From: Compostibacillus humi | GTDB lineage: Bacteria; Bacillota; Bacilli; Bacillales; Amphibacillaceae | DNA length: 52,574 bases | Assembly (NCBI RefSeq): GCF_014637175.1 | Contig: NZ_BMEV01000017.1 | Coordinates: 1-52,574 of the forward strand | Direction: 5' to 3' | In this document: piece after piece, positions 1 to 9,679 of the stretch | Position numbering within the stretch: position 1 is the first letter of the stretch | Layout of the letters: every line of letters starts with the position of its first letter | The notes under the pieces: generated by a model | Database searches by the model: none | What the model was told of the DNA's origin: nothing | What the model saw: only the letters and a program-made list of their open reading frames with translations | Program-made: the position numbers and the translations under genes

Positions 1-408
1 AAATTATCTGATAAGGATCGATGGTACTTGAACAGGTATTGTCAGATGTCGGAAGAATTAAGAGCAGCCTATCAATTAAAAGAAAAGTACTGTAAATGGT
101 TCCAACAAGCAAAGCAGAATGGCCTTGAGAAAATCCAAGAAACAAAAAAAGGTTTATATCGCTTTTATGAGTTGGTGGAAGAATCAGGAATACCAGAATT
201 TAAAAGAAATATTCAGACCTTAAAGAACTGGCAAACAGAAATATTAAACAGCTTTGTATATGGATATTCAAATGGATTTTTAGAAGGGATTAATAACCAC
301 ACGAAAGTCATGAAACGGAATGCGTTTGGATTTAGAAACTTTAGACGTTCCCGTGCACGAATATTACTATCGCACAAGTATAAAGAAATTGGAGTTCATG
401 TGGGTTAG
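1..408 (+). CDS. ISL3-family transposase, C-terminal part (5' end outside window)
   Basis: The frame is open from base 1 to the stop at 406-408. The visible 135 residues are the end of a DDE transposase of the ISL3 family: a helical basic stretch, then a GFLEGINN motif that carries the third catalytic acidic residue, then the KRNAFGFRNF block and an arginine-rich tail typical of the family. The DDE enzyme excises and inserts the element by acting on the terminal repeats. The N-terminal zinc-finger and helix-turn-helix parts are not visible here. Nothing in the visible part looks broken, so this copy could be active. Family assignment rests on motif recognition, not a search. Confidence 0.85.
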   Translation, partial: KLSDKDRWYLNRYCQMSEELRAAYQLKEKYCKWFQQAKQNGLEKIQETKKGLYRFYELVEESGIPEFKRNIQTLKNWQTEILNSFVYGYSNGFLEGINNHTKVMKRNAFGFRNFRRSRARILLSHKYKEIGVHVG

Positions 409-428
409 GAAGACAGTTTCCTTTTACT

Positions 429-474
429 CCTCTTCCTTTATTGGTGAAATTTATTTCACCAATAAAGGAAGAGG
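429..474. terminator. 46-nt perfect palindrome at the ISL3 right end (bidirectional terminator-like hairpin)
   Basis: The arms 429-450 and 453-474 are exact reverse complements of 22 bp with a 2-nt centre. The hairpin follows the transposase stop by 20 bases. There is no long T-run on the plus side, so it may act as a processing or transcription barrier instead of a classical terminator. It would insulate the element and ymdB from each other. Confidence 0.6.
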
Positions 475-499
475 CCACCAAGCGCAAGCGCGGTAGCCT

Positions 500-524
500 A
501 AACCCCAACATTTGACATAGAACC
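500..524. repeat. Right terminal inverted repeat of the ISL3 element
   Basis: The 25-bp end reads inward from 524 and shares the core AAATGTTGGGGTTT exactly with the left end at 49928-49952. Four mismatches lie in the outer half. This is the usual form of ISL3 ends, which begin GGNTCT. Confidence 0.8.
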
Positions 525-599
525 ATAAAATATAATTTTGACTTTTTCCGTTTGATATGGAAAACTAGAAGTACATTAAAAATTAGGATGATTGAGAGA

Positions 600-1397
600 A
601 TGAAGTTATTGTTTATCGGTGACGTCGTCGGTTCACCAGGAAGAGATATGGTAAAAGAATACTTGCCTAAACTAAAGGAAAAATACCATCCCCACTTTAT
701 TATTGTGAATGGGGAGAATGCTGCAGCAGGCAAGGGAATAACGGAAAAAATTTATAAACAATTTTTGGAATGGGGAGCCCATGTCGTTACGATGGGAAAC
801 CATACGTGGGACAAAAAAGAAATCTTTGAGTTTATCGATGATGCGAAATATATTATCCGGCCTGCCAATTTTCCGGAGGGCACTCCTGGAAAAGGAATGG
901 TTTTTATTCAGGCGAACGGAAAAGAAATTGCCATTATTAACCTCCAAGGAAGAACGTTTTTACCGGCAATCGATGATCCGTTTCAGAAGGCAGATGAGTT
1001 GATCACAGAGGCGAAAAAAAGAACAAATATTATATTCATTGATTTTCATGCCGAGGCCACGAGTGAAAAGCAGGCATTAGGATGGTATGTGGATGGAAGG
1101 GCAACGGCGGTTGTCGGAACCCACACCCACGTGCAAACAGCCGATGAGCGAATTTTGCCGCTGGGAACCGCCTATATTACAGACGTTGGGATGACCGGGC
1201 CGTATGACGGCATTCTCGGAATGGAGAGGGATGCTGTCATTCGACGATTCCTTACCGCATTGCCTGTCCGGTTTGAAGTGCCAAAGAACGGCAGAGCCCA
1301 ATTAAGTGCCGTATTATTAACGATTGATGAAAAGGACGGAAAGGCGAAAAAGCTGGAACGAATCCAAATAAATGAAGAACGCCCATTTTTTGGCTGA
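600..1397 (+). CDS. ymdB: YmdB metallophosphoesterase (2',3'-cyclic nucleotide phosphodiesterase)
   Basis: A 265-residue protein, close to the 264 of B. subtilis YmdB. The ATG at 600 starts the conserved MKLLFIGDVVGSPGR; an upstream in-frame extension to 552 has no homology and was discarded. Metal ligands are visible in GDVVGSPGR (about residues 7-15), NGENAAAGKG, MGNHTWD and the late THTHVQTADE motif. In B. subtilis the enzyme acts on 2',3'-cAMP, influences the choice between motility and biofilm, and is encoded directly behind rny, the RNase Y gene. Here rny is not adjacent: the ISL3 end sits 75 bp upstream, so ymdB has either its own promoter or readthrough from the element. The ribosome site is weak (GGA about 11 bp before the ATG). 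Confidence 0.93.
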   Translation: MKLLFIGDVVGSPGRDMVKEYLPKLKEKYHPHFIIVNGENAAAGKGITEKIYKQFLEWGAHVVTMGNHTWDKKEIFEFIDDAKYIIRPANFPEGTPGKGMVFIQANGKEIAIINLQGRTFLPAIDDPFQKADELITEAKKRTNIIFIDFHAEATSEKQALGWYVDGRATAVVGTHTHVQTADERILPLGTAYITDVGMTGPYDGILGMERDAVIRRFLTALPVRFEVPKNGRAQLSAVLLTIDEKDGKAKKLERIQINEERPFFG

Positions 1398-1502
1398 TTC
1401 ATTGAAAGTTGTGAATAATTGTTGCATAATAAAGAATAAGCTAACATCTCCAGGAATATAGTAGCAATAGAACTACATTAGTAAATGAAGGAGGTACTAG
1501 TC

Positions 1503-1763
1503 ATGGAAGTATTGAAGGTTTCAGCGAAATCGAGTCCAAACTCAGTAGCGGGTGCACTTGCGAATGTGTTAAGAGAACGTGGTACGGCGGAGATTCAGGC
1601 AATTGGGGCAGGTGCATTAAACCAGGCCGTTAAAGCAGTAGCAATTGCTAGGGGTTTTGTTGCACCAAGCGGAGTAGATTTAATTTGTATTCCGGCCTTT
1701 ACCGATATCATGATTGATAATGAAGAACGAACAGCAATAAAATTAATTGTCGAACCAAGATAA
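1503..1763 (+). CDS. spoVS: Stage V sporulation protein S
   Basis: An 86-residue protein, the same length as SpoVS in other Bacilli. The start was set at the ATG 1503, 8 bp after an AAGGAGG, in preference to an upstream ATG at 1485 that overlaps this ribosome site. SpoVS is a small Alba-like dimeric protein, nearly invariant in spore formers, needed for septation and progression past stage V. It is followed directly by a terminator, so it is monocistronic. In B. subtilis tdh and kbl lie between spoVS and miaB; here they are absent. Confidence 0.95.
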   Translation: MEVLKVSAKSSPNSVAGALANVLRERGTAEIQAIGAGALNQAVKAVAIARGFVAPSGVDLICIPAFTDIMIDNEERTAIKLIVEPR

Positions 1764-1779
1764 ACTTTTTTGCCTTCCC

Positions 1780-1808
1780 CTTCCTACCCGGGAAGGTTTT
1801 ATTTTTCC
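1780..1808 (+). terminator. Rho-independent terminator of spoVS
   Basis: CCTTCC (1780-1785) pairs with GGAAGG (1792-1797), followed by a T-rich run to 1808. Confidence 0.8.
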
Positions 1809-1817
1809 CTCTTTCAT

Positions 1818-1846
1818 TTGTTAAATTCCCGTATCTGCGATATACT
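1818..1846 (+). promoter_or_regulatory. Candidate sigma-A promoter of miaB-ricA
   Basis: TTGTTA (1818-1823), 17 bp, then TATACT (1841-1846), about 45 bp upstream of the miaB start. It is the only good -35/-10 pair in the spoVS-miaB gap. Confidence 0.5.
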
Positions 1847-1891
1847 TGTATATTGTAATGTTTATGTACCTTTATTGAAAGGAGTTTTGTG

Positions 1892-3460
1892 ATGAATGAA
1901 AAGCAGCGTTTAGAACAATCCCAAATTAAGCAAGCAACAAATCCTAATCATATAGATAATTTGGAACGTCTGAAAAACACTTCCAGCGAAGATTTAATCA
2001 CAAAATATTTTCAAACGACTTATCAAGGACCAGATTTAAAGAAGGCAAGAAAACGCTATCGTGAAGAAGTGAAATTCCATTATGATTTCTCGATACCGGA
2101 AGATATGAGAGAAATCGGCAAAGGAAAGAAATTTTTGATTCGTACATATGGCTGCCAAATGAATGAACATGATACCGAAGTGATGGCGGGGATTTTGCAG
2201 GAAATGGGTTATGAATCTACCGAAGAGACGCAAGATGCAGATATTATTTTGCTTAATACTTGCGCCGTCCGGGAAAATGCGGAAAATAAAGTGTTCGGTG
2301 AAATCGGCCACTTAAAACCGCTAAAGGTGGAAAAGCCTGACTTAATTCTCGGCGTTTGCGGCTGCATGTCACAGGAGGAATCGGTTGTCAACCGGATTTT
2401 AGAGAAACATCAGCATGTCGATCTCATTTTCGGAACCCATAACATTCACCGTTTGCCGCAATTGGTAAAAGAAGCCATGTTTAGTAAAGCGCAAGTAGTT
2501 GAAGTCTGGTCGAAGGAAGGGGACATTATAGAAAACCTTCCGAAGGCGCGGAAAGGAAAAATTAAAGCCTGGGTCAATATTATGTACGGATGTGATAAGT
2601 TTTGCACCTATTGTATCGTGCCGATGACCCGAGGAAAAGAACGAAGCCGCCGGCCGGAGGATATTATTCAGGAAGTGAGACAGCTGGCAGCCCAAGGATA
2701 TAAGGAAATTACCCTGCTCGGACAAAATGTCAATGCCTACGGAAAGGATTTTACGGATATCGATTACACTTTTGCTGATTTAATGGATGACATCCGTAAA
2801 ATAGATATTCCACGGGTACGCTTTACGACAAGCCATCCGCGGGATTTCGATGACCGGCTCATCGAAGTGTTGGCAAAAGGCGGAAATCTCCTCGACCACA
2901 TTCATCTGCCGGTACAATCAGGAAGCAATGAAATCTTGAAGAAAATGAACCGGAAGTATACCCGGGAAGAATATTTGGAGCTCGTACGCAAGATAAGAGA
3001 AGCAATACCAAATGTGACACTGACGACAGACATTATTGTCGGATTCCCGAATGAAACAGATGAACAGTTTGAGGAAACGATGTCGCTTGTTGAAGAAGTA
3101 GGTTTTGAAGCTGCATATACATTTATTTATTCCCCTCGGGAAGGCACACCAGCTGCGAAGAAAAAAGATGATGTGCCAGAAGAAGTGAAAAAACAGCGTC
3201 TGTACCGGCTAAATGAATTAGTGAACAAACAGTCGGCGGAATCGATGAAAAGATATGAAGGAAAAGTGGTTAAAGTATTAGTCGAAGGAGAAAGCAAGAA
3301 AGACCCGGATGTTCTTGCCGGTTACACGGAAAAGAACAAGCTCGTTAACTTTAAAGGACCGAAGTCTGCGATTGGCCAAATTGTTGACGTGAAAATTACG
3401 AAAGCGAAAACATGGTCCTTGGATGGAGTTATCGTTGAAAATAAAGTAGAGGTGAAATAA
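1892..3460 (+). CDS. miaB: tRNA-2-methylthio-N6-dimethylallyladenosine synthase MiaB
   Basis: A radical-SAM methylthiotransferase that adds sulfur and a methyl group to i6A37 of tRNAs reading UNN codons, the step after MiaA (also in this window at 9680). It has 522 residues with an N-terminal extension of about 80 residues, as in Bacillus. The N-terminal UPF0004 domain shows the three cluster cysteines in TYGCQMN (C88), LLNTCAVRE (C124) and GVCGC (156/158). The radical-SAM motif CDKFCTYC gives C234, C238 and C241. A TRAM-like tail ends the protein. ATG 1892 was preferred over an in-frame GTG at 1889, since it lies 7 bp after GAAAGGAG. The stop abuts the ATG of ricA, so the two are co-transcribed. 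Confidence 0.96.
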   Translation: MNEKQRLEQSQIKQATNPNHIDNLERLKNTSSEDLITKYFQTTYQGPDLKKARKRYREEVKFHYDFSIPEDMREIGKGKKFLIRTYGCQMNEHDTEVMAGILQEMGYESTEETQDADIILLNTCAVRENAENKVFGEIGHLKPLKVEKPDLILGVCGCMSQEESVVNRILEKHQHVDLIFGTHNIHRLPQLVKEAMFSKAQVVEVWSKEGDIIENLPKARKGKIKAWVNIMYGCDKFCTYCIVPMTRGKERSRRPEDIIQEVRQLAAQGYKEITLLGQNVNAYGKDFTDIDYTFADLMDDIRKIDIPRVRFTTSHPRDFDDRLIEVLAKGGNLLDHIHLPVQSGSNEILKKMNRKYTREEYLELVRKIREAIPNVTLTTDIIVGFPNETDEQFEETMSLVEEVGFEAAYTFIYSPREGTPAAKKKDDVPEEVKKQRLYRLNELVNKQSAESMKRYEGKVVKVLVEGESKKDPDVLAGYTEKNKLVNFKGPKSAIGQIVDVKITKAKTWSLDGVIVENKVEVK

Positions 3461-3895
3461 ATGGCACTATACACAAGAAAAGAGATCATCGATGAGGCGA
3501 AAAAACTTGCCCAAATGCTTGCCAATACGGAAGAAATTGAACGTTTTAAGCAAGTAGAGGCCAAAATTAACGAAAACCAGAAAGTGCAAAAGCTCATCCA
3601 AAAAATTAAGACGCTGCAAAAGCAGGCAGTCAATTTTCAGGCTTACGGCAAACATGAAGCATTGAAAAGGGCCGATGAAGAAATTAATCGCCTGCAGGAT
3701 GAACTGGATGCAATCCCGATTGTAGAGGAATTTAAAGAAATCCAAGTAACCGTCAACGATATACTTCAGCTCGTCAGCGGAACGATTGCCCGGGAAGTGA
3801 CAAATAACGTGATTGAATCAACAGGCGGCGATTTATTATCTGGCGAGACCGGATCGAAAGTAAAAAATAAAATTGGCTGTGACCATCATTCATAA
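3461..3895 (+). CDS. ricA: RicA (YmcA), component of the RicA-RicF-RicT complex
   Basis: A 144-residue, mostly helical Com_YlbF family protein, matching the size of YmcA. In B. subtilis it forms a Fe-S-containing complex with YlbF and YaaT that stimulates maturation of mRNAs by RNase Y and promotes sporulation, competence and biofilm. A cysteine near the C-terminus (C140, in IGCDHHS) is in the position expected for a cluster ligand. The start ATG touches the miaB stop; the ribosome site is inside the miaB end. It is notable that ymdB, ricA and (elsewhere) rny belong to the same RNA-processing network and lie close together in this genus. Confidence 0.92.
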   Translation: MALYTRKEIIDEAKKLAQMLANTEEIERFKQVEAKINENQKVQKLIQKIKTLQKQAVNFQAYGKHEALKRADEEINRLQDELDAIPIVEEFKEIQVTVNDILQLVSGTIAREVTNNVIESTGGDLLSGETGSKVKNKIGCDHHS

Positions 3896-3935
3896 AAAAC
3901 ATTTGCTAAGCGGCGGCTTAGCGAATGTTTTTTTA
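3895..3935 (+). terminator. Terminator of miaB-ricA
   Basis: A stem of about 13 bp (around 3899-3911 with 3916-3928) with a short loop, followed by a run of T to about 3935. Confidence 0.85.
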
Positions 3936-3964
3936 TTGCCTTCCTCCGCTTTTCCAAAACTTAT

Positions 3965-3993
3965 GCACTTTAGGTGTTTGTCTTGCATAAAAT
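3965..3993 (+). promoter_or_regulatory. Candidate sigma-E promoter of cotE
   Basis: GCACTTT (3965-3971), 14 bp, CATAAAAT (3986-3993). The -10 differs from the sigma-E consensus CATACAAT at one base and the -35 agrees at 5 of 7. The implied start near 4000 is just before the cotE ribosome site. B. subtilis cotE is known to be sigma-E dependent. Confidence 0.5.
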
Positions 3994-4024
3994 GACTATG
4001 AAAAAAGAGGAGGTAAAGGCAGTT

Positions 4025-4588
4025 ATGACTTTTCTAGATAAAGATTACCGGGAAATTATTACAAAAGCGGTTTGTGGCAGGGGAAAGAAATTTACGCAAG
4101 ATTCCCATTCCGTTTCACCGTCCCACAGACCTTCCAGCATTTTAGGCTGCTGGGTCATAAACCATCTGTACAATGCGAAGAAAAAATCCGATGACACTGT
4201 GGAAATAAACGGAAGTTACGAAATAAATATCTGGTATTCGTATAATGATAATACAAAAACAGAGGTAGTAACAGAAAGGGTAACATATCGAGATATTGTC
4301 CCGCTCTCGGTAAAGGACGAAAATTGTCTTAACGATGAATTTGATGTATTTGCAAAAGTAATTCAACAGCCAAATTGCTTGGAATGCAAAATCGCAAACA
4401 ACGGACATAAAATCGTCGTGGAAGTAGAACGGGAGTTTGTCGTTCATGTCATCGGAGAAACGAAAGTATATGTAAAAGTCAGCCCGAAAGCTCATTTTGA
4501 CGACGATGATGACGATCATTGGGATTTTAAAGTAACGGATGACGAATTAGAGACAGTAGAACCAGATTTTTTAAATAAAAAAGATTAA
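4025..4588 (+). CDS. cotE: Outer spore coat morphogenetic protein CotE
   Basis: A 187-residue protein matching CotE in the blocks [44 protein letters not shown] and [13 protein letters not shown]. CotE forms the scaffold ring between inner and outer coat in the mother cell. The C-terminal part is strongly acidic, with six consecutive aspartates near residue 160, and ends in the EPDFL motif that corresponds to the NPEFL end segment in B. subtilis. The ATG at 4025 lies 11 bp after AGGAGG (4008-4013); an earlier in-frame ATG at 3992 lies inside the candidate sigma-E -10 and precedes this ribosome site, so it was rejected. It sits between terminators, as a single gene before mutS. Confidence 0.94.
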   Translation: MTFLDKDYREIITKAVCGRGKKFTQDSHSVSPSHRPSSILGCWVINHLYNAKKKSDDTVEINGSYEINIWYSYNDNTKTEVVTERVTYRDIVPLSVKDENCLNDEFDVFAKVIQQPNCLECKIANNGHKIVVEVEREFVVHVIGETKVYVKVSPKAHFDDDDDDHWDFKVTDDELETVEPDFLNKKD

Positions 4589-4589
4589 C

Positions 4590-4622
4590 ATTACGAGGGA
4601 TTCCATCTCTCGTATTTTTTTT
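4590..4622 (+). terminator. Terminator of cotE
   Basis: TACGAG (4592-4597) pairs with CTCGTA (4609-4614), followed by eight T. Confidence 0.85.
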
Positions 4623-4710
4623 CGCGGGAAAAGTCTGTCCTCACCTGCCGAATGAATGGCCGCTTTATGTTATAATGAAACAATGAAAATCCAATGTTGG
4701 AGGATGAACG

Positions 4711-7293
4711 ATGGCGAAGCATACACCAATGATCGAGCAATATTTAAAAATTAAAGCAGATTATAAAGATGCTTTTCTCTTTTTTCGGCTCGGTGATTTT
4801 TATGAAATGTTTTATGAAGATGCAATCAAAGCTGCAAGGGAATTGGAAATTACGCTGACAAAAAGAAGCAACGGCAAAAGCGATCCAATTCCTATGTGCG
4901 GCGTTCCCTATCATTCTGCCGATAATTACATTAAAATTTTAATAGATAAAGGCTATAAAGTGGCGATTTGCGAACAAGTAGAAGATCCGAAAAAAGCAAA
5001 AGGGGTTGTAAAAAGAGAAGTTATACAGCTGATTACTCCCGGTACTGTCATGGACAAAAACATGCTAAAAGATGGGGAAAACAATTATATTGCCGGTCTT
5101 ACCCATTTTGAAGACGGGTCCTTTTGCATTGCCTATAATGATTTAACGACTGGAGAAAACCGGCTGGCATTAATTTCTGACGGTTTCGAAGGAGTCATTC
5201 ATGAACTGTACAATCAGCCAATTAAAGAAATTGTCATTCCTTCCTCCTTGCCGGAATCCTTTCAGCATGAGCTGCGTTCCCGGCTGCACGTAACCTTATC
5301 TTATCAGGATGAAGCAGCTTTTCATGGGGAGTATCACCATTTAGTGGAGAAGCTGAATGACAAACGGTTTATTACCGGCTTCAGCCGGCTGCTGAATTAT
5401 ATCCAGCATACGCAGAAACGGTCCCTTGAACATTTAAAGCCAGCCGAAGTCATCGAACTGAAAAATTATCTGTCTTTGGACATGTATTCGAAACGAAATC
5501 TGGAACTGACAGAAACGATGCTCAAAAACAAAAAGCGGGGAAGCTTATTATGGGTTCTGGACGAAACGGTGACGGCGATGGGAGCGCGGCTGCTGAAAAA
5601 ATGGATCGAACGGCCTCTGCTAAATAAGGAACAAATTGAACAGCGTCTCGACATTGTTGAAGCATTGTATGAGCATTTTATGGAACGGGATGCGATCAGG
5701 GAAACTTTAAAATCTGTCTATGATTTAGAGCGGCTGGCCGGGCGGGTTGCATTCGGCAATGTAAACGCCCGGGATTTAATCCAGCTTAAAATTTCTCTGA
5801 AAAAAATCCCTGAGTTGCGGAACACATTGCAGCAGCTGGAAAAGCAAAGTCTAGAACAAATTATTGACGATTTAACGTACCCGGAAGAAGTAGTGGACAT
5901 TCTGGAAAAAAGCATAGCAGAAGATCCTCCTATATCGATTACAGAAGGCGGGATTATTAAAGATGGATTTAATGAACAGCTGGATAAATACCGGGATGCA
6001 TTAAAAAATGGCCGGAAGTGGATTCAGGAACTGGAAAGGAAAGAAAAAGAGGAAACGGGAATTAAATCGTTAAAAATCGGATATAACAAAGTGTTTGGTT
6101 ATTATATTGAAGTGACAAAACCAAATCTCCCATTAATTCCGGAAGGGCGTTACGTAAGGAAACAGACGCTAACCAATGCGGAGCGTTTCATTACACCGGA
6201 ATTGAAGGAACAAGAAACATTAATTCTGGAAGCGGAAGAAAAAAGCGTCGACCTGGAATACGAACTATTTACGGAGATCCGGGAATTTGTAAAACGGTAT
6301 ATTCCCGAACTTCAGCACTTAGCCGAAGTGGTCAGCAAGATTGATTGTTTACAGTCTTTTGCTACGGTAAGTGAGGCGAATAATTATTTGCGTCCCCGTT
6401 TTGTGGAAAACCGGCTGGAAATTAAAAACGGCCGCCATCCTGTCGTCGAAAAGGTGATGGAAAACGGAAACTTTGTTCCGAATGACATTACGTTGGACGA
6501 AGAAAAAAATATTTTGCTTATTACCGGTCCGAATATGTCCGGGAAAAGCACGTATATGCGCCAGCTGGCATTGACGGTCATTATGGGGCAAATCGGCTGT
6601 TTCGTCCCGTGTGAAAAAGCCGAACTGACCATTTTTGATCAAATTTTTACCCGGATTGGTGCTGCCGATGATTTAGTTTCTGGACAGAGCACGTTTATGG
6701 TGGAAATGCTGGAAACGAACCATGCTCTCACCAATGCTACCGAACGAAGTTTAATTTTGTTAGACGAAATCGGCCGCGGGACAAGCACTTATGACGGAAT
6801 GGCGCTCGCCCAAGCAGTAGTGGAATATATCCATGACCATATCCGGGCAAAAACATTATTTTCTACCCATTACCATGAACTGACCGTACTGGAAAATACT
6901 TTGCCGCGGCTGAAAAATGTCCACGTCCGTGCGGAAGAATATGAAGGAAACGTTATTTTTCTTCATCAGGTGAAAGAAGGGGCAGCAGATAAAAGTTACG
7001 GCATCCACGTTGCCAAATTGGCAAACATGCCAGCGTCCTTAATCGAACGGGCAAATGAAATTTTGGAAAAACTGGAGCAGACGAATGACGGCAAAAAAGA
7101 TCCGGGAGAAGAAGGCAGTCCGGAAGAAGCGGAACAATTGTCCTTCTTTAAAGATGAGGAAAAACAGGATGCACCATCAAAGAATAGTCCCGTTATTCAG
7201 GAATTGTTAAAAATAAATTTATTGGAGCTGACTCCGCTCGAAGCAATGAATGAATTGTATCGCCTGCAAAAAAAGGCTGAAAAATACCGGTAA
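4711..7293 (+). CDS. mutS: DNA mismatch repair protein MutS
   Basis: An 860-residue MutS that recognises mispairs and small loops and starts repair with MutL. The mismatch-reading FYE motif is F30-Y31-E32. The ATPase domain has Walker [10 protein letters not shown] (from G606), Walker [11 protein letters not shown] (D685-E686) and the STHYHEL helix. A QLSFF motif at residues 809-813 matches the beta-clamp binding motif of Bacillus MutS. The length equals the family norm. GGAGGATG precedes the ATG with normal spacing. mutL follows 18 bp later, so mutS and mutL form one operon, as in B. subtilis. Confidence 0.98.
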   Translation: MAKHTPMIEQYLKIKADYKDAFLFFRLGDFYEMFYEDAIKAARELEITLTKRSNGKSDPIPMCGVPYHSADNYIKILIDKGYKVAICEQVEDPKKAKGVVKREVIQLITPGTVMDKNMLKDGENNYIAGLTHFEDGSFCIAYNDLTTGENRLALISDGFEGVIHELYNQPIKEIVIPSSLPESFQHELRSRLHVTLSYQDEAAFHGEYHHLVEKLNDKRFITGFSRLLNYIQHTQKRSLEHLKPAEVIELKNYLSLDMYSKRNLELTETMLKNKKRGSLLWVLDETVTAMGARLLKKWIERPLLNKEQIEQRLDIVEALYEHFMERDAIRETLKSVYDLERLAGRVAFGNVNARDLIQLKISLKKIPELRNTLQQLEKQSLEQIIDDLTYPEEVVDILEKSIAEDPPISITEGGIIKDGFNEQLDKYRDALKNGRKWIQELERKEKEETGIKSLKIGYNKVFGYYIEVTKPNLPLIPEGRYVRKQTLTNAERFITPELKEQETLILEAEEKSVDLEYELFTEIREFVKRYIPELQHLAEVVSKIDCLQSFATVSEANNYLRPRFVENRLEIKNGRHPVVEKVMENGNFVPNDITLDEEKNILLITGPNMSGKSTYMRQLALTVIMGQIGCFVPCEKAELTIFDQIFTRIGAADDLVSGQSTFMVEMLETNHALTNATERSLILLDEIGRGTSTYDGMALAQAVVEYIHDHIRAKTLFSTHYHELTVLENTLPRLKNVHVRAEEYEGNVIFLHQVKEGAADKSYGIHVAKLANMPASLIERANEILEKLEQTNDGKKDPGEEGSPEEAEQLSFFKDEEKQDAPSKNSPVIQELLKINLLELTPLEAMNELYRLQKKAEKYR

Positions 7294-7311
7294 ATAGAAA
7301 GGAATTTTTCC

Positions 7312-9144
7312 ATGAAGATTGTTCAAATGCCTGAACACTTAGCAAATAAAATAGCCGCTGGTGAAGTTGTGGAACGGCCTGCCTCTGTCGTGAAAGAACT
7401 AGTTGAAAACAGCATTGATGCCAATAGTACTTGGATTAAAATTGAGGTGGAAGAGGCCGGAATGGCGAAAATCAAAATAACGGACAACGGTGACGGCATG
7501 AGCGAAGCGGATTGTAAAAGGGCATTTTTGCGCCATGCGACGAGCAAAATCCGGACAGAAAATGACCTGTTCCGAATTCAAACCCTTGGTTTTCGGGGGG
7601 AAGCCCTTGCCAGTATTGCTTCGGTAAGCAGACTGACTATTAAAACATCGGAAGGTGAACAAGCGGGAACATTGCTCAAGCTGGAAGGCGGATCAATCAT
7701 TCATGAGGAAAAGAGCGATGCGCGGAAAGGGACAGAAATTGTAGTAGAAGATTTGTTTTTCAATACACCTGCCAGACTGAAATATATGAAAACGATTCAT
7801 ACCGAACTGGGCCATATTACCGATTGCTTAAACCGGCTCGCCCTTTCCCATCCGGAAATTCGGCTGGAAGCTTATCATAACGGCAAGATGTTATTCCGCA
7901 CGTCCGGTTCCGGGGATATGCTTCAAGTAATTGCTCAAATTTACGGGATGAACGTTGCAAGAAAAATGATTCCTGTGAAGGAGGAAACCGTCGATTTTTA
8001 CGTAGAAGGCTATATCGCAAAACCAGAAGTAACGAGAGCAAACCGGCAGTACATCTCTACGATTATCAATGGCCGATTTATTAAAAATCACGGACTGACA
8101 AATGCGGTAATTCGCGGCTACCATACGTTGCTTCCGATTGGCAGGTTTCCCATCGTCGTCCTGTCCGTTAAGATGGATCCGTTTCTCGTCGATGTTAACG
8201 TTCATCCTGCTAAACTGGAGGTTCGTTTCAGCAAAGAAAACGAACTGAATGACCTGATCGAAAGGATGATCCAGCAGTCTTTCCGGAAAATTTCCCTCAT
8301 TCCGGATTATGAACAAAAACGGGAAGCCCGCAAGAAAACGTATCAGGAAGGATGGACCTTTGATGAGACGCCAAAACCGCCGCGGGAAGAGAAGGATATT
8401 GTTCCTCCGGAAAAACCCATTTTGGAGGAAAAGAAAGTCCCTGCTCAAGATGTGACAGAGGAAAGGATTTTTGCGGAAAAAGTGCGCGAAAGCGATGTAC
8501 CAATAGCCGATGAAGAGATACGGGTCCAATCCGAGGAAACGGTTCAGCAGGAAAAGACGCCCCGCGTTCCGATGATGTATCCGATCGGCCAACTGCACGG
8601 AACGTATATATTGGCCCAAAACGAAAACGGATTGTATATGATTGACCAGCATGCGGCCCAGGAGCGGATCAAATACGAATTTTTCAAAGAAAAACTTGGC
8701 CGTCCGGTTCAGCAATCCCAACAGTTGCTCATACCTTTAACCTTTGATTTTTCCAAAAAAGAAGCTATTTTTATCGAAGAACATCGGGAACAGTTGGAAC
8801 GGTTCGGTTTATTTTTTGAACCTTTCGGACAGCAAACGTATATTATTCGTTCCCACCCGAACTGGTTTCCGAAAGGCTTTGAAGAGGAGATCATTCGGGA
8901 AATGGTGGAGCAAATTATGGAAGAAGAACGAATTGACGTGGAGAGAATTAGGGAAGAATCGGCAATTATGATGTCATGCAAACGTTCGATTAAAGCGAAT
9001 CATTATTTAAAGGAAGAGGAAATGGTCCGGCTAATAGAAGATTTGCGCCATACGAAAGATCCGTTTACCTGCCCCCACGGACGGCCGATTATCATTCATT
9101 TTTCCACTTATGAAATAGAAAAAATGTTTAAGAGAATTATGTAA
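7312..9144 (+). CDS. mutL: DNA mismatch repair endonuclease MutL
   Basis: A 610-residue GHKL ATPase and latent nicking endonuclease. The N-terminal ATPase shows [25 protein letters not shown] and GFRGEAL. A variable acidic linker spans about residues 340-415. The C-terminal nuclease has [12 protein letters not shown] (from D445), [12 protein letters not shown] (C556) and the CPHGRP zinc motif (C587), which mark a nicking MutL of organisms lacking Mut[11 protein letters not shown] around 463-472 resembles the clamp-binding segment. It is downstream of mutS in the same operon. The 54 bp after its stop form a hairpin that also covers the start of the next gene. Confidence 0.98.
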   Translation: MKIVQMPEHLANKIAAGEVVERPASVVKELVENSIDANSTWIKIEVEEAGMAKIKITDNGDGMSEADCKRAFLRHATSKIRTENDLFRIQTLGFRGEALASIASVSRLTIKTSEGEQAGTLLKLEGGSIIHEEKSDARKGTEIVVEDLFFNTPARLKYMKTIHTELGHITDCLNRLALSHPEIRLEAYHNGKMLFRTSGSGDMLQVIAQIYGMNVARKMIPVKEETVDFYVEGYIAKPEVTRANRQYISTIINGRFIKNHGLTNAVIRGYHTLLPIGRFPIVVLSVKMDPFLVDVNVHPAKLEVRFSKENELNDLIERMIQQSFRKISLIPDYEQKREARKKTYQEGWTFDETPKPPREEKDIVPPEKPILEEKKVPAQDVTEERIFAEKVRESDVPIADEEIRVQSEETVQQEKTPRVPMMYPIGQLHGTYILAQNENGLYMIDQHAAQERIKYEFFKEKLGRPVQQSQQLLIPLTFDFSKKEAIFIEEHREQLERFGLFFEPFGQQTYIIRSHPNWFPKGFEEEIIREMVEQIMEEERIDVERIREESAIMMSCKRSIKANHYLKEEEMVRLIEDLRHTKDPFTCPHGRPIIIHFSTYEIEKMFKRIM

Positions 9145-9150
9145 AGATTA

Positions 9151-9198
9151 ATTTTCCGCCTCGCTGGACATCCTAAAAGGGATGAGGAGGTGGAAAAT
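9151..9198 (+). promoter_or_regulatory. Hairpin hiding the ribosome site of the Dps-like gene
   Basis: Arms 9151-9162 and 9187-9198 pair over 12 continuous positions, including one G-U pair, and an inner stem of 5 bp (9169-9173 with 9180-9184) caps it. The right arm contains most of the AGGAGG (9185-9190) and ends one base before the TTG start. Translation of the downstream gene should depend on melting or on coupling to mutL. Confidence 0.65.
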
Positions 9199-9654
9199 TT
9201 GGTTCAGGAAAACAAGCAGCTCGTCCAATTTTTGAACCAGCTTTTGTCCAATTATTTTGTGATGTATGTAAAATTGCACCGTTATCATTGGTTTGTCCAG
9301 GGGAGGCATTTCTTTACGCTCCATGAAAAATTTGAACAGCTGTATGAAATGTTTGCGGAAGATTTGGATGAGATTGCGGAACGAATACTGGCTATCAATG
9401 GCAAACCGTTAGCGACAATGGTAAAATATTTGAAAGAAACGACGTTAACGGAAGCAAATGCCGACGATAAAGAAAGTGAAATTGTTTCCCAATTGGTGCA
9501 TGATTTCCAGCAAATTGTGAAGGAAATCAAAGAGGAAGGGCTCTCCCTGGCGGAAGAAAACGAAGACGAGCCATCCGCCGATTTGTTAATCGGCCTGCAA
9601 GGAAAACTGGAAAAAGAAATTTGGATGTTAAAAAGTTACCAAGCCTATGAATAA
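9199..9654 (+). CDS. Dps/ferritin-like DNA-protection protein
   Basis: A 151-residue four-helix protein of the Dps family. The motif HRYHWFVQGRHFFTLHEKFE, followed by about ten residues and DLDEIAERI, supplies the dinuclear iron ligands at the subunit interface of Dps proteins, which oxidise iron with peroxide and store it in a 12-subunit shell. The start was placed at TTG 9199, 8 bp after AGGAGG; the alternative GTG at 9190 overlaps that site and cannot use it. It lies between mutL and miaA, a place where B. subtilis has no such gene, so it is an insertion relative to that order. Its translation start is buried in a strong hairpin. It could be Dps or the related MrgA; the sequence does not decide. 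Confidence 0.88.
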   Translation: MVQENKQLVQFLNQLLSNYFVMYVKLHRYHWFVQGRHFFTLHEKFEQLYEMFAEDLDEIAERILAINGKPLATMVKYLKETTLTEANADDKESEIVSQLVHDFQQIVKEIKEEGLSLAEENEDEPSADLLIGLQGKLEKEIWMLKSYQAYE

Positions 9655-9679
9655 TATTGTGTAATTGGGGAATACTAAG

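Larger units (their letters stand above)
1..524 (+). mobile_element. ISL3-family insertion sequence, right part
   Basis: The window opens inside an ISL3-type element. It contains the 3' end of the transposase (1-408), a long palindromic hairpin (429-474) and a terminal inverted repeat at 500-524. The terminal repeat, read on the minus strand, matches the left end of another ISL3 copy at 49928-49952 in 21 of 25 positions, which fixes the outer boundary at 524. The element ends only 75 bp before ymdB. The left end lies outside the window, so a target duplication cannot be tested. Confidence 0.85.

Noticed and set aside
512-536. TTGACA in the IS end with TATAAT nearby, as an outward promoter for ymdB
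   Set aside because: The spacer is only 13 bp, too short for sigma-A. A promoter for ymdB probably exists but was not fixed.
1452-1474. Possible sigma-H promoter of spoVS (AGGAATA ... GAACT)
   Set aside because: The spacing is several bases too short and the -10 does not match GAAT.
3992-4024. Earlier in-frame ATG as the start of cotE
   Set aside because: It would overlap the candidate sigma-E -10 and precede the AGGAGG; the conserved protein begins just after ATG 4025.
7891-8721. 276-codon open frame on the minus strand
   Set aside because: It lies antisense within mutL, which has full motif support; composition and lack of any domain mark it as a shadow.
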